Below are positions 50,727 to 61,318 of a stretch of DNA of 64,000 bases, piece by piece. Numbering within the stretch: the stretch's first letter is position 1; every line of letters starts with the position of its first letter. This stretch comes from Chromobotia macracanthus (lineage: Eukaryota; Chordata; Actinopteri; Cypriniformes; Botiidae), in contig JAZGTH010000002.1 of NCBI GenBank assembly GCA_036877525.1, forward strand, positions 8,540,501 through 8,604,500, in the 5' to 3' direction. Under the pieces are notes generated by a model. That model was not told where the DNA came from, ran no database searches, and worked only from the letters and a program-made list of their open reading frames with translations. The position numbers and the translations under genes are program-made.

Positions 50727-51585
50727 CTGCTTTTGGAAATCGTAGACAGAATTGTAAAACTCTTGCTTTGCTCCGAGCAATTTAAGAATTCACATGTCAG
50801 TCTGATAGAAGTTGCATTTTAGGTCTTATTCTTCATTTGAATAGTCCAAATGATTATTCTGTCATTTATGCACTAGGGAGTAAATGACACTAGGGAACAT
50901 ACAAATAGGTGATCCTTCATTCAGTAAGTATCTTTCTATCTGAATCTTAGACCACATGGTTTTTAGATGTTTCAAAACGGTTTAATTCTGTGTGCCAAAA
51001 GCTCTTGTGCCTTGGATTGGGTGCCTTTTTATCTACATGTATTTGTATTTAAATGTAACAATGCTGACTTATAAACCCTCTGTACCATCTATTTTAAATG
51101 TCTGCAGATTATTTGGTATCCTGACAATAATTTCCTTTCAGTTGTGATATTGGGGAGGGATTTTAAAGAGTTCTGTATTTCAGCTGAGGCCGCAACCAAC
51201 GCAATAAGTGTGGCACAGTGTATTTGTGTATCTGTACAGTGTATCTGCAGACAGATTCCAACAGGAAAGACTATATTTTAAGTTCTTCTATATAGATAAA
51301 GCTCTAAAACTGAATACATTTGTTTATTTGTACAAAGAATGATTAAACGATGCACAACATTTTTACATCTAAATGGGTGAGCAAACGAGCGGAGTAAGGC
51401 TTATATTTACAGAGCGGATTTATTGCTTTTAACACGCACAACCGTTATGTTGCTAGAACAAGGACTGCATGTTATTGAAATAATAGGCGTGCATTTAAAG
51501 ATGAAAGGCAGTGTTTTCACTGACTTGAAGACTTTCAGGCCACTTAAAATGGTTCGAGATGACTGACTACAAAAGGAAGGAAACT

Positions 51586-51599
51586 CCACCCCCTGCTGG
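51586..51599 (-). promoter_or_regulatory. CTCF-like motif in slc16a1 3' UTR
   Basis: The reverse complement CCAGCAGGGGGTGG fits 13 of 14 positions of CCASYAGRKGGCRS. It points away from the two + strand motifs at 52594 and 53292. Confidence 0.3.
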
Positions 51600-52593
51600 T
51601 GGCCAAAGTACATTGCGGCACTGCGATTTAGCAGCAAACGTATCAAATGTAACAAAAGTAATTTTGCAGTAAACGATGATTAGTAGTAGATTTTTTTAGG
51701 CTGACTATAAAGTCACACCGTACGCCAATTTCAATATTGCACACTTTAATTAGATACACTTTAAGGTAAAATTAATTGAAAGTCGCATTTGTAGTGTGAG
51801 TTGAGAGTTCTCAGAGTAGACATTAATTAGACTGTGTCCTGGGGACGTGTGTTTGTATATTGTTGTATCGTGGTGTAGCAGAGTTGGTAATATGATCGCA
51901 GCATGGCTGCATAATAGCAATTATGAGAATAAAAACAAAAAGAGATTCAGTGCACCTCTTACTGGATTCAGTTTTAGCATTTTGGAAAAGATTGGGATCA
52001 CTGCTCTGACTGCCCTTCTCTTAACAGGATTAGAGCTGTTTTAACTGTTGAGTTATTGTCAGTGTTATTCAGATCAAATTCAGTAATTGTGGGAGGAAAA
52101 TACTGCTGTACTAAGAACGGACCATCCTGAGAAAATGTGTTCTTGTCAGTAGATACAACACAAAGTAACACTAACCACAGTGCTTAAAATGTATTGTTTG
52201 TCAGACAATTGACTGAGGTAAATGGGGTAAAACGACTGTTTGAGCACAACGATTCCATGCAAACTCTAGTTATTGCACTCTAATAATTGCACGAATAATT
52301 TAGGAGAGTGGGTCTTTTCTGCCCTTATATGGCTAAAGGTTTTAGCAAACCATTAAAAATGTTATTTTATGTATTTTAAATAAAATCACGTGTGAAATTT
52401 TGTACGTTTGATGTTTTGTCTGCGTGAGCAAATCAATAAACTTTGAAATGTAAACGCACTTTATTACTGCTGAGTCAAATATATAAGTTCCAATAATAAT
52501 CTGCATGAATTGATGCAAATGGCTGTATGTAATTGGGCATGTTACATTGTGTTACGTTAATGTAATCGTGGTAGAAATCATTAAACAATTTTT

Positions 52594-52607
52594 TCACCAG
52601 GTGGCGA
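52594..52607 (+). promoter_or_regulatory. CTCF-like motif upstream of zmynd12
   Basis: TCACCAGGTGGCGA fits 12 of 14 core positions. It lies between the slc16a1 poly(A) signals and the zmynd12 start. Confidence 0.25.
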
Positions 52608-52793
52608 CAAATCTTTAGGTTAATTCATTTCAAGGCAGATTTTGAACATTTTTGTTAACGCAAGTTTTAATTATTTTAAAACGTGTGAAATGTCTGAAAT
52701 TAACTACTGTTAAAATTGAGAAAATATTTATTATATTTCATTTAAATATAAAATATGTGTTTAAAATGTTAACAACAGAAATAGCTAGAGGTC

Positions 52794-52807
52794 ATATCCA
52801 TGGTAAC
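52794..52807 (+). promoter_or_regulatory. zmynd12: X-box-like half site in zmynd12 promoter
   Basis: The word atatccatggtaac has one perfect RFX half site (ggtaac) and a degenerate partner, about 240 bases before the ATG. RFX factors control many motile-cilium genes, so the position fits the expected role of zmynd12. The match itself is only partial. Confidence 0.35.
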
Positions 52808-53045
52808 CATTTTGTCAACTAGGAAAAACACGGAAGTTTTCAGATACAAATAAAACAGTTAGTTTTCATTTTAAGATTTACGTTTAATTATTGCGTTGAT
52901 TGAACCGACAACAGTGAAAACGATTTGTTGTTTAAGTTATTTTATTCGATTGTGTTTATCTTCCTAAATTGGCTAAAGTTGCTGTTGTATTTTAGGATGT
53001 ATTTTAGGATGCTGTTAACTTTGTATTTTAGGCTGATAATTTAGG

Positions 53046-53158
53046 ATGTCGTCGATCATCATCCCTCTCGCAAATCCTAAAGGAGTAAAGAAGCTTTGCG
53101 AACTTTGCCAGGAACCTGCAAGACTGAAGTGCACAAAATGCCAAGTCACGTTTTACTG
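53046..53158 (+). CDS. zmynd12: zmynd12 exon 1 (coding part)
   Basis: The ATG at 53046 is followed by Pro/Lys-rich residues and the first four zinc-binding Cys of the MYND finger. The donor tactg|gtgagt splits a Cys codon (phase 2). Confidence 0.9.
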
Positions 53159-56100
53159 GTGAGTCTGAAGCTTTCATGTTGTTGGTTTGTATGTTTTTGT
53201 GTCTAGTCTTGTATGTTTTCGTGACTATTGTAAATATGCGTAGCGTTAAACCGTATAAAACGACAAAGGTATCGTGTAACTGCGTGTGCAAACACCAGGT
53301 GGCGCTAAAAGCGCATGTATAAATACGTATAAGTGCGCACATTCTTGGCTGTTACTGCAGAGATGGAAGGGTTGAGCGAGTTCAAACAGCTGGAGGAGAA
53401 ATTATGTGCAGAGGGAAAGAATAGCCAGCCAGGCGTGCTTTAAACCAACCATGGAAAAAAATAAATAGGGCTGAAAAACGTATGTTTTCGTGTGCATTCG
53501 CGAGTTTTCACTTGCTATTTTAAAGACGCCACAATCCCCACAACGTGTTATCACGGACTCAGTGACAACAATGCGAATGTATATCTTACGGTCGGTCGGT
53601 TTTCTGTTCAGAAACAGACGCTTCTTTGACAGGCGGCTCTTAAAGGGCACGCCGCACTCATTCCATTACCCAGAGCCAGACGTTTAGTCCACGACTGCAG
53701 ATTTCAAAACATAACCAGTCCCACAAATCAAAGCGTTTAACTGTACTGCTGGGCATATGATTTGGATTTAACTTTCAGTTTAATCGTTTATAACATGTCA
53801 GAATTCATTTGTGTGTGTGCATATAGTAACCCTGACCACCAACAGGCTGACTGGACCAGTATTCATGAAAAAGTGTGTCCTTTTCTGGTGTCTATTCATG
53901 CACCGGCACCCATCCACACTGTAAAGGCCGACCGGGAACGCCACCGCACAGAAACACTGAAGAAACAGGTTTTTCTCCTTCACTCATTTATATACAGTGG
54001 GGTGAATAGGCTGATGTCTGATTGGTGTGTGTGTTGATCAACACTAGGAGCAGCTAATAGAGATTGCTCATTTAGAGGCGCAGAGGTTCTTGTCCAAGAG
54101 GAGCTTTCAACATGCAATACCAGCTGCTCTGCTGTTCCTGCGCTGGGCCATGCGGCTGTACGGATCTTCTTCTGTAAAACTGGTTCCAGCTTATCTTCTG
54201 CTTGCTCAGGCTAACATAGGTTAGACACATGCAAACACATCAACACCATGACATTACACACAGGTCTCAGAAGTGTCAGGAGTGATTTCATGTCTTAGTA
54301 CAGTCCAGACATGCAAATGTTTATGAGTCTGTTATTTTCCCATGGCTTTGAGATATCAATGGTAGAGGCTGTACTAATTTTAAAGCTCTCCAGAACCCAT
54401 TAGATAAAAAGCCACACATACATCACAGTTTGCCTCACTGTCTACCTCTCTGGAGCCTGACAGGCAATAACTTCCTCCGAATAACTTTGCTAAAACTGAT
54501 GCTGGCATCAAGCCCTGTTTATTTTCTGTGGGACAGTCCATTGGTGCACTGAAGGGGCGGGGCTTGGACATGCACTGAGGGGAGAGACACTGTTATGTAA
54601 TTCAGGATGTGATGAACTGGTGGTGCAGATGTGTACAGCCTGAGCAAAAAGCTTTCACGCCAGGAATGAGCAATTACGAATTGCGAATGAGTCATGTGGA
54701 CTATTGAGATTTGACCTTGCCATGGATAGTCAACACAGCACAACAGTAGACTGTCCAGTTTGTTAACTAGCTTAACCAGCCAGCTCATCATCAACAAGAC
54801 TTGCTTTTTAAACGTTTCACTAGTAAATAACATGCCTTTTCTGGACCACCAGCTAGTCTACCACCAAACTAGCAATTTGAACCAGCATGAAACTCTTGTT
54901 GGCATTAGCTGATCTTTCCAGCTGGGACATCAGATAAACCAGATGTGTGTCTTCAAAACAAAGGAGTGTTGGATGTCTCTTCCAACAGAACTTGAAATGT
55001 GGTTATATTCAGTGGTCAGACCTCTAAATGTACGACTCACTGAATGTCATAAGGTGTCAAGGACTCTTCTTCATTCACTGTTTGTTTGTTTATGTGTGTC
55101 TAGGTTTAGATTCTCTGTCTCAGGCTCAAGTTTATCTCTCTAAGGCTGAGTGGACGGTAATGAAGACACCAGGATGCAGTCCTGTTATCCTTCATCAGCT
55201 GCATAGAACCCTGGGCCGGCTGCACGCTGCTAGAGGAAAATACCCATCTGCTCTCTTTCATTTTGCCAATGACGTAAGTCCTTACATTTGTGGAACATTG
55301 TGTTGACGTGTAATAGTGTACCATGACTTATCGCTGATGTGTATTTGTATGATTACAATTTTTTTGTTTGTAGGTGTACTACGCCAGTGAGATGTTCGGT
55401 TTAGAGAGTACTGTGACATGTGGAGGATATTTTCTCATGGCTGATGTGTTTCTAAAGCAAAATAGGCCTGAAATTGCCCACTCGCTCTACACAGAGGTAT
55501 ACACACCTATGTTACCTATATATGCATTCTACAAAGTCTGTCTCTGTAATACACTGCTTATAGTTTTGTGTCTGTACAGGTGGCAAGTTCCTGGCACGCT
55601 CACCTGTGTAAGATGATGGAAGGGATCAGTCAGAGTGGCACTCAGCCTGAGGAGTGTTTTGGTAAGTGGCTTAAAGACAGTAAACCTTCCTGTGTGAATC
55701 ACATGCAGGCACATCTACAAACACAGCCTAGTTTTTGTAGGTTAACTAAAAGGTTCCATTATCCTGCCAGCTCTTTAATTCTGGCCCCATTGACACCACA
55801 CATGCGTCTTCCTATTTATCTCAAAATGTTTAGTGACTGGGATAGATATATTTAGTGGCTATGATAACAGTGATTTTTGTACCACTAGTGTTACCAAATG
55901 GAATTGCAAAGATAATGTTTTCAAACAGGTTACCTAAAGACTTACCTTAATTGCCATTGGCCAATAATGTAGGTTGGTAGAGGAAAGCTGCTACCTGATG
56001 AATCCCGGTCTCTAAAGCACATCCCTACACCTAACCCTAATTCTAACCACATTGATCCAGTATGGCTGATCTGATCAGCCTGCCATTTTACTGACCAATC

Positions 56101-58635
56101 AAGTAGTGATTAATGCGCAATTAATTAGAATATTAATGTGCTTCCCATACCATCCTCCAGTTTAGAAATCTGTGACAGGACAAACAGGTAGCCCTGACCA
56201 AATCCACTCGATTTGTTGAGCCAGCATTGATGTGTTGGGCTGGTCGAGATAATCGGACAAATCAGCATTTTGATTGGACCACAAAGTCACAGTGTTTACA
56301 GTTTCTGGTGAAGCTAGCATATGAATTGCTTATCTGTTGGTATGTCTGCATATTAAGCTGGAAATATATTTTCATTTATAATTTAATTTGTTAAAATTCA
56401 TCATCCTAAAAATTTAAAATGAGATTAAAAAAGAAACTGTTTACTTTTTATGATCTCTCAGTTTCTGTATCTTTTGGATGTAAAATGTCAATCTGTGCAG
56501 TATGCACCCAAATGAATGTGTTTTGTATGAGGTCAGAATTTCTATGTAGGTAAATACCTGAGATGAGTTTGTATCCCAGGGCCAAACCTGCTTTGCTCTG
56601 TTGATAACAAAGATCAAGCATGATGCGGTCGTGGGCATACGTGCGAACGCTCCTGCCCTCTCTCTCTAAGCCTATTAACCTCAGTTGTGTTTTGGCTAAG
56701 TCCTCCAATGACGTGGCTGGCTTAGCTCAGTGTCCATACCAGCTGCCCAGTGGTCAGTGTGTTGGAGAAAGCGCTGACCCTTCCTGTTCTCTGTCTTCTT
56801 AACTACTGACCCAAGATCAGTAGGCTGATGTTGGTTCCACCCTGCGGCCAGCCACATCATGCTATAACTCCTGACCAGATGACTACAGCAGGAAACAGCT
56901 TAGCCAGCCCTTCAGTCCATGTGTGTGTGTGACAGCACAGAGCAACAAGCATGACCTGATATGATCCAGGACACTGACTGGCCACAGTATTATTCTCGCT
57001 GTCTCTGCAGATCAGACAGTCCTGTAGGCAATGTCAAAAGGCATGAAGCCAAACACCACACTCTTATGCTCACAGTAAAGCAACTCCAACATTGTATAAG
57101 GGTACCAACTCCATTTATTAACTCCAGCAGTGTCAGAAATGAACCTTTTCACTAAGGCAGTATTTGTCCCATGAAGTTTTTTAAGGGCAGTGTTTACATT
57201 TATGAAGGCATTGTTTCATTAAGAAACTCAACAATGCAGCTGGTACAAATACTGGTCAACTACAAGTCACTGTTGTGTCTAAACCCATAATTAGAATAGA
57301 TTATGGAATATATCAAATATTAAATAATGGATAATAAAACAAATTCATTGTTTTGGGTGTTTATGTCACATTTGGTGGCATTTTTGCTTTAACCTGGTTA
57401 ATTTCTGACCTGCTCTGAAGGGGTGGGTTTTAATTATATCCTTGTAGCTCAACTAATATTGCATTGCACTAGCAATAACATGGTCATGGGTTTGATTACC
57501 AGTGACTGTAACATACAAATGTTATGTATCATGTATAATCAGTTACTATTGAAGTAAAAATCTTTAACAGGAATTTTCCTTGTTTTTTTCAGAGGTTTAA
57601 ACACTGGGTGGCCATATTTAATAGCTAGTGTTAGATCTGGTTTCCCAGTACAATCAAAGGACTGCACTATCATATCTCTTTGACGTTTGTGGAAATTATT
57701 GTAAGTAAAAACTGAGAACACTTTTGTTTGGGGTGTGTAGATGAAGCACAGTGTGTGGAGGCCAATCAGATGTTGAGACATATTCTAGAGTATGAGGAAC
57801 AGTGTGAGAAACCCCGGCCCGAACAATTAGCCTCTCTGGCTCATTCCCTGGCAATGCTGTGGTTGCTAAGCAACAACTACACCAAGGTAAATAAAACATA
57901 TCAGTAGATAACAGTCTGGGACAATCGGTTGCTTAGTTCATTTTATAAAGATGTAGTTACACTACACTCATTTTAACAGACATCTCACAACAGTCATGCA
58001 AAACCAAATGATAACAACCAAACTTAGACCACTGTTGCTTATCAACAACATTCAGACGGAGACAGATACAGAGATGTTGTTTTGTCTTTCATTATCATTG
58101 TCTAGGCTAGTGGTTCTCAACCTTGTTCCTGGAGGACCCACAACAGTTGTGTATATGAAACAAATCTGTGCCATTAAGTTCTTTAGACTTGAGATTATTA
58201 GTGCAGATTAACACTAATGACTAAGGCCACGAGGGAAATTAACAGTCAGACTGTTTCCCTGTTTCTCTGGATATAATGGGATTCACCTTCAGGATTCCCT
58301 CTGCTTCTGAAAGCTCCCAAGAGCTTTTATTAGACCACAGCTAAACTCTGTAGCACTCATCACTAACTACAGCAAGTTAAAATCTTAATTTCACAGCTAC
58401 ACTCCCCACACTGTCTTATTTCACTGTTGTGTAATGTTTTTACTTTTTGATAATTATAATCATGCAGTATGTACATTTGAATGTGTGAGTGGTATTGACA
58501 AGTCATTGTTTGTTTTTGTAGGCACTAGAATATGGGAAGCAGGCTGAAACGTTGATTCAGAGCTCGAGTGAGGAAACCAGCATGAGAGAGTCCATCCAGA
58601 GCATCCTGCATTATGCTGAAAAACACCTGCAATAA
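53046..58635 (+). CDS. zmynd12: zinc finger MYND domain-containing protein 12, full coding region
   Basis: There are eight coding exons: 53046-53158, 53827-53968, 54048-54219, 55104-55273, 55374-55496, 55580-55661, 57741-57886 and 58522-58635. They join in frame with GT/AG ends into 353 codons plus TAA (human ZMYND12 has 365 residues). A MYND zinc finger lies at residues 18-55 with eight ligands: Cys18, Cys21, Cys29, Cys32, Cys38, His42, His51 and Cys55. The usual Cys at the sixth position is His, as in human ZMYND12. The rest is an alpha-helical, TPR-like repeat region (about 86-350). The human protein is associated with the sperm flagellum, with TTC29 and DNAH1, and its loss causes asthenoteratozoospermia; the same role is inferred here. 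It starts under 0.6 kb after slc16a1 on the same strand and ends tail to tail with rimkla. The identity is firm from the motif order and the matching DWxSIHEKxC and FHFAND segments. Confidence 0.93.
53292..53305 (+). promoter_or_regulatory. CTCF-like motif in zmynd12 intron 1
   Basis: ACACCAGGTGGCGC fits 13 of 14 core positions, 134 bases after the exon 1 donor. Confidence 0.3.
53827..53968 (+). CDS. zmynd12: zmynd12 exon 2
   Basis: The acceptor is gcatatag|taaccc and the donor aaacag|gttttt, a weak donor beyond its GT. It completes the MYND finger (Cys38, His42, His51, Cys55) and continues into a charged linker, ending in phase 0. Confidence 0.88.
54048..54219 (+). CDS. zmynd12: zmynd12 exon 3
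   Basis: The acceptor is caacactag|gagcag and the donor acatag|gttaga. It encodes the first helical repeats, with a segment matching the 'AVPAALQSLR' region of the human protein. Confidence 0.9.
54220..55103 (+). other. zmynd12: zmynd12 intron 3
   Basis: 884 bases with no supportable gene. A stretch near 54780-54920 has repeated ctagc/accagc words of the 'pairs of ACCAGC' type, probably an old dispersed repeat. The 104-codon minus-strand frame at 54519-54833 has no recognisable content. Confidence 0.5.
55104..55273 (+). CDS. zmynd12: zmynd12 exon 4
   Basis: The acceptor is gtgtctag|gtttag and the donor tgac|gtaagt. It encodes a TPR-like unit containing QAQVYLSKAEWTV and ending FHFAND, closely matching the human protein. 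Confidence 0.92.
55374..55496 (+). CDS. zmynd12: zmynd12 exon 5
   Basis: The acceptor tttgtttgtag follows a T-run, and the donor is cagag|gtatac. It is 41 codons, phase 0 to 0, including a CGGYFLMADVF helix that parallels the human SGGYFHLANIF. Confidence 0.92.
55580..55661 (+). CDS. zmynd12: zmynd12 exon 6
   Basis: The acceptor is tctgtacag|gtggca and the donor ttttg|gtaagt. It is 82 bases, ending in phase 1. It encodes the VASSWHAHL helix. Confidence 0.9.
56558..56720 (-). pseudogene. unrecognised coding-like segment, antisense in zmynd12 intron 6
   Basis: The minus-strand frame is open from 56726 down past 56558. Its translation looks protein-like: an acidic/basic start EDLAKTQL, then GLEREGRSVRTYAHDR, then an aliphatic stretch ending GLALGYKLIS. 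A good splice donor (ctcag|gtattt) falls exactly after this, and beyond it the translation loses protein character. The upstream boundary is weak: ctaag| at 56721 would keep phase 0, but with a poor pyrimidine tract, and no ATG precedes it. I do not recognise the family. It may be one exon of a nested gene, a retained fragment of a dead gene or transposon, or chance. Confidence 0.3.
57445..57535 (+). repeat. decayed SINE head
   Basis: Contains 'gtagctcaactaat' (A-box-like) and 'catgggtttgattaccag' (B-box-like) about 45 bases apart. This is the spacing and order of the SINE heads at 41712 and 42480. Confidence 0.5.
57741..57886 (+). CDS. zmynd12: zmynd12 exon 7
   Basis: The acceptor is ggtgtgtag|atgaag and the donor caag|gtaaat. 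The first two bases complete a split Asp codon. It encodes helices around RHILEYEEQ and SLAMLWLLSNNYTK. Confidence 0.9.
58107..58320 (+). mobile_element. possible hAT-like element in zmynd12 intron 7
   Basis: Begins ctagtggttctcaaccttg and then gttcctggagga, a start shared in type with the element at 28596-28784. The far end is not clear, so the right boundary is a guess. Confidence 0.35.
58522..58635 (+). CDS. zmynd12: zmynd12 exon 8 (last exon)
   Basis: The acceptor tttttgtag follows a long T-run, and the stop is TAA at 58633-58635. It encodes the final helix pair (ALEYGKQA..., SILHYAEKHLQ). Confidence 0.9.
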   Translation, partial: ALEYGKQAETLIQSSSEETSMRESIQSILHYAEKHLQ

Positions 58636-58687
58636 GTCTACTTACTTAACTACATGACGCAAAATCAGTCTTTCAACTATCATGTGA

Positions 58688-58693
58688 AATAAA
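58688..58693 (+). terminator. zmynd12: zmynd12 poly(A) signal
   Basis: AATAAA, 52 bases after the stop codon, giving a very short 3' UTR. Confidence 0.65.
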
Positions 58694-58740
58694 CAGACAA
58701 GCATCTGACGTTTTCATGATCTGGACATTTTTAAAATGTC

Positions 58741-61318
58741 TTTATTGTTGTTATTAATGTTATTATTACATCATAACACAACATCAATGTTAGCGTTCTA
58801 TCACTTAGTTCTTGTTTAAAATATACAATGCTTGGTTTTTGGCTTTTAGGTTCCCACTAAAAAAAACAGGAAATGGAGGCAATGAAATCAACACGTGGAG
58901 TCTCAGACAATTCCCTTTTTTATACCAGAGAGCAAAATGGTCATTAGCAGCAACTGTTGTTTTTGTTTTTACTTTTAGTTACTTTCATTGCCAATGCATA
59001 AAACCATTAACTCACACAATAGAGAATAGTGGTACCTTGTGAGACAGATTGTAATGATGGTAGATCAGTGACGCCATTTTAGCTCTGTTCAGACAAGTTT
59101 CATCTCCAATCTGAATTCATTTTGTTTTAAAGTATGTAATGTGGAGACACAGGTGTGATTGTAAAAATGAGGGAGAAAAACCAGTTCCTGTTGCATTCTA
59201 CTGAAAGTGGAGGCAGAGAGTCCAACAGCCATATGGTGTGTTATACCAGACCCTGCGAAGTGTCAGAATTGACAGGGACACTTGTTTATGTGGGATGAGG
59301 TGAAGGGAGTGTCTCTGGTTGCATGAAATGATGGAATACATCACACACAAGATGGCAAAACGTGTTTGCATTACAGGTAGTAAACGGCTGTTCGATAAGT
59401 CAAGACTATCGCATACGATTTTTTTCTTTTCATAAAAAAAAAAATAAATTAGGAGAACAGAACACTAATCATAAATCAAACAAGAAAAGAGTGCATGTAA
59501 CCATCAGATCCCACAGCGTCTATGTCTATTCATTCTTCATCCTTTTGTTTATTGATACACATAAGCAGGACAGGAGAGCATGAATGTGTCATGTTTCCAA
59601 GGTGAGAAATTTGATCAAGGCTGCTTCCCTGAGTTGCGTAAATCTCAACTGTTGAATGTAAATAGAATCAATTTCAACAGCATCTTATCTAAAACCGATT
59701 CAGAACGTAAACATTTCAAGTTCAAAGTGTGAATGGGCATATTATTGATCTAAACTCTGTTTGTAATTCTCATTCTGAGCTGGTTTGAATATTGAGTTTG
59801 GTCAATGGTTACTTTGTTGGACACAGTCTTAAGACTCAATATGATTTTAAAGTTCCACTTTAATCAAGACTTGAGTTTCAGTTAGAATTTCCAGATTATG
59901 TTTCTAGAGTTGCTTAAAATAAAGATTAGAACTTTGTAATACGTGTTGTGTACAAACATAAATGAACTAAATCTCTTTTTCTAGCTGTTGCTGGCGTTTA
60001 AACCATTGGGCTGAATTAAGAGTTGTAGCACCTGTTCAAGTTGACACCAGTTTTATTGTTGCAATATGTTTGTACAAACAAATCGTTGAAGACAAACTAA
60101 TTCATCATCAACATTTAGTGTTGGCAAAACATTCAGCCCTTGTGGTAAAAACATTAGTATTTAAAAGACTACTTTCTCTATTGCTATTAAACTTGCTGTT
60201 CAGACTATAATATATGGGAGATAATTTGCCTTGGTGTGGCAGACATGCAGATTGACGTGTGGTCATTTGCAGATTTGAATACATCACATTGACACATCCG
60301 TTTTTTTAAGTATACATGTCCTGTTTAGAATTGTACACATCATCTTGTACAGAATTTATGTGAGAACATGGAATGATTTAACCAGTTTAAAATGGTGGAC
60401 AGCTGGGGCTCCTAAAATGGCTGCCTTAAAGAATTACAAAAAATGCATGAGAGCTCATCTAGGGCCAGTTTCTGTAGGCCAAATCCTCACTTATACATTT
60501 AGAAAGTTCATTCAAAACTGGTCCCTCACCATTTTTACAGACACCGGCAAAACAAATGAAACCCTTATGCTTGTCTGATTAGCAGTAATTCATTACCTAC
60601 AGGTAGTCATTTCAACAGCCTAAAATACTTATTCACACTTTAAAAGATGGGAGGATGGGGGACTCTAACTGCAACCTGGAGAGAATTAACACGATTTCCC
60701 AGTTTTTCTCTGGCTATCCCTTTATGTTTCCATATATGGGGTGTTTTAAAGGACAGTAGTGCATGTGATTTTGCATCCCAATGGGTAGCTGAATTTGGGG
60801 GTGTGTTCTGTTTCTTTCTTGTTCCACACACACATAATGCATTATACCTCTAGGCAGCCTTTACCAAAAGGTTTGTAACAGACAAAATTCATTCATTCTC
60901 TCTCTATAATACAGAATTTAGAATGTCCTTGAGTGCCTTTTGCATGTGTTCCCTAACCCATAGTATGTACATCAAAATCCAGTTTGAAGGTAACAAAGAC
61001 AATTTACATTTGGGAACCTTGTCCCGATAAAACCACTGTACTGTGCATGCACCCTCTTATTACAGTGGCAATTACATATATTCAGCTGGTGCACAACAGC
61101 CAGACTGGAGTGTACACTATCTAGTGCACTTCCAAACTGCACTGTATAACTCTATAGTCTGTCAATGGAGAAGAAACATCAGGGGAGCAGCCTCAGACAT
61201 GGGGTTACAGAGAGGGTTAGTATGATTACACATATGCATCTGTATGTAAAATGTCCATTTCAGTATGTATGTCGCTTTTCAATGTATGTGTGTGTGTGTA
61301 TGTGGCTGTGATTCCAGC
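58741..61318 (-). other. rimkla: probable rimkla 3' UTR
   Basis: 2.6 kb without coding frames between the two convergent stop codons, and mostly free of repeats. Minus-strand AATAAA words lie at 58741-58746 (closest to zmynd12) and 60052-60057, among others. Human RIMKLA also has a long 3' UTR. Which signal is used cannot be told from sequence. Confidence 0.45.

Larger units (their letters stand above)
49829..52460 (+). other. slc16a1: slc16a1 3' UTR
   Basis: No frame in this stretch looks coding. Candidate poly(A) signals AATAAA lie at 52379-52384 and 52435-52440. The end is inferred from these and from the start of zmynd12 600 bases on. The stretch contains an X-box-like word at 50713-50726 and a CTCF-like motif at 51586-51599. 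Short dinucleotide repeats are few. Confidence 0.55.
55662..57740 (+). other. zmynd12: zmynd12 intron 6, with embedded repeats and a coding-like antisense segment
   Basis: This 2.1 kb intron is the longest of the gene. It holds an unrecognised coding-like segment on the minus strand (56558-56720) and a decayed SINE head near 57445-57535. The segment at about 55920-56120 shows no feature I can name. Confidence 0.6.

Noticed and set aside
53490..53687. 65-codon + strand frame in zmynd12 intron 1
   Set aside because: Lies wholly between exons 1 and 2, no match to the family, and the exon 1-2 join is in frame without it.
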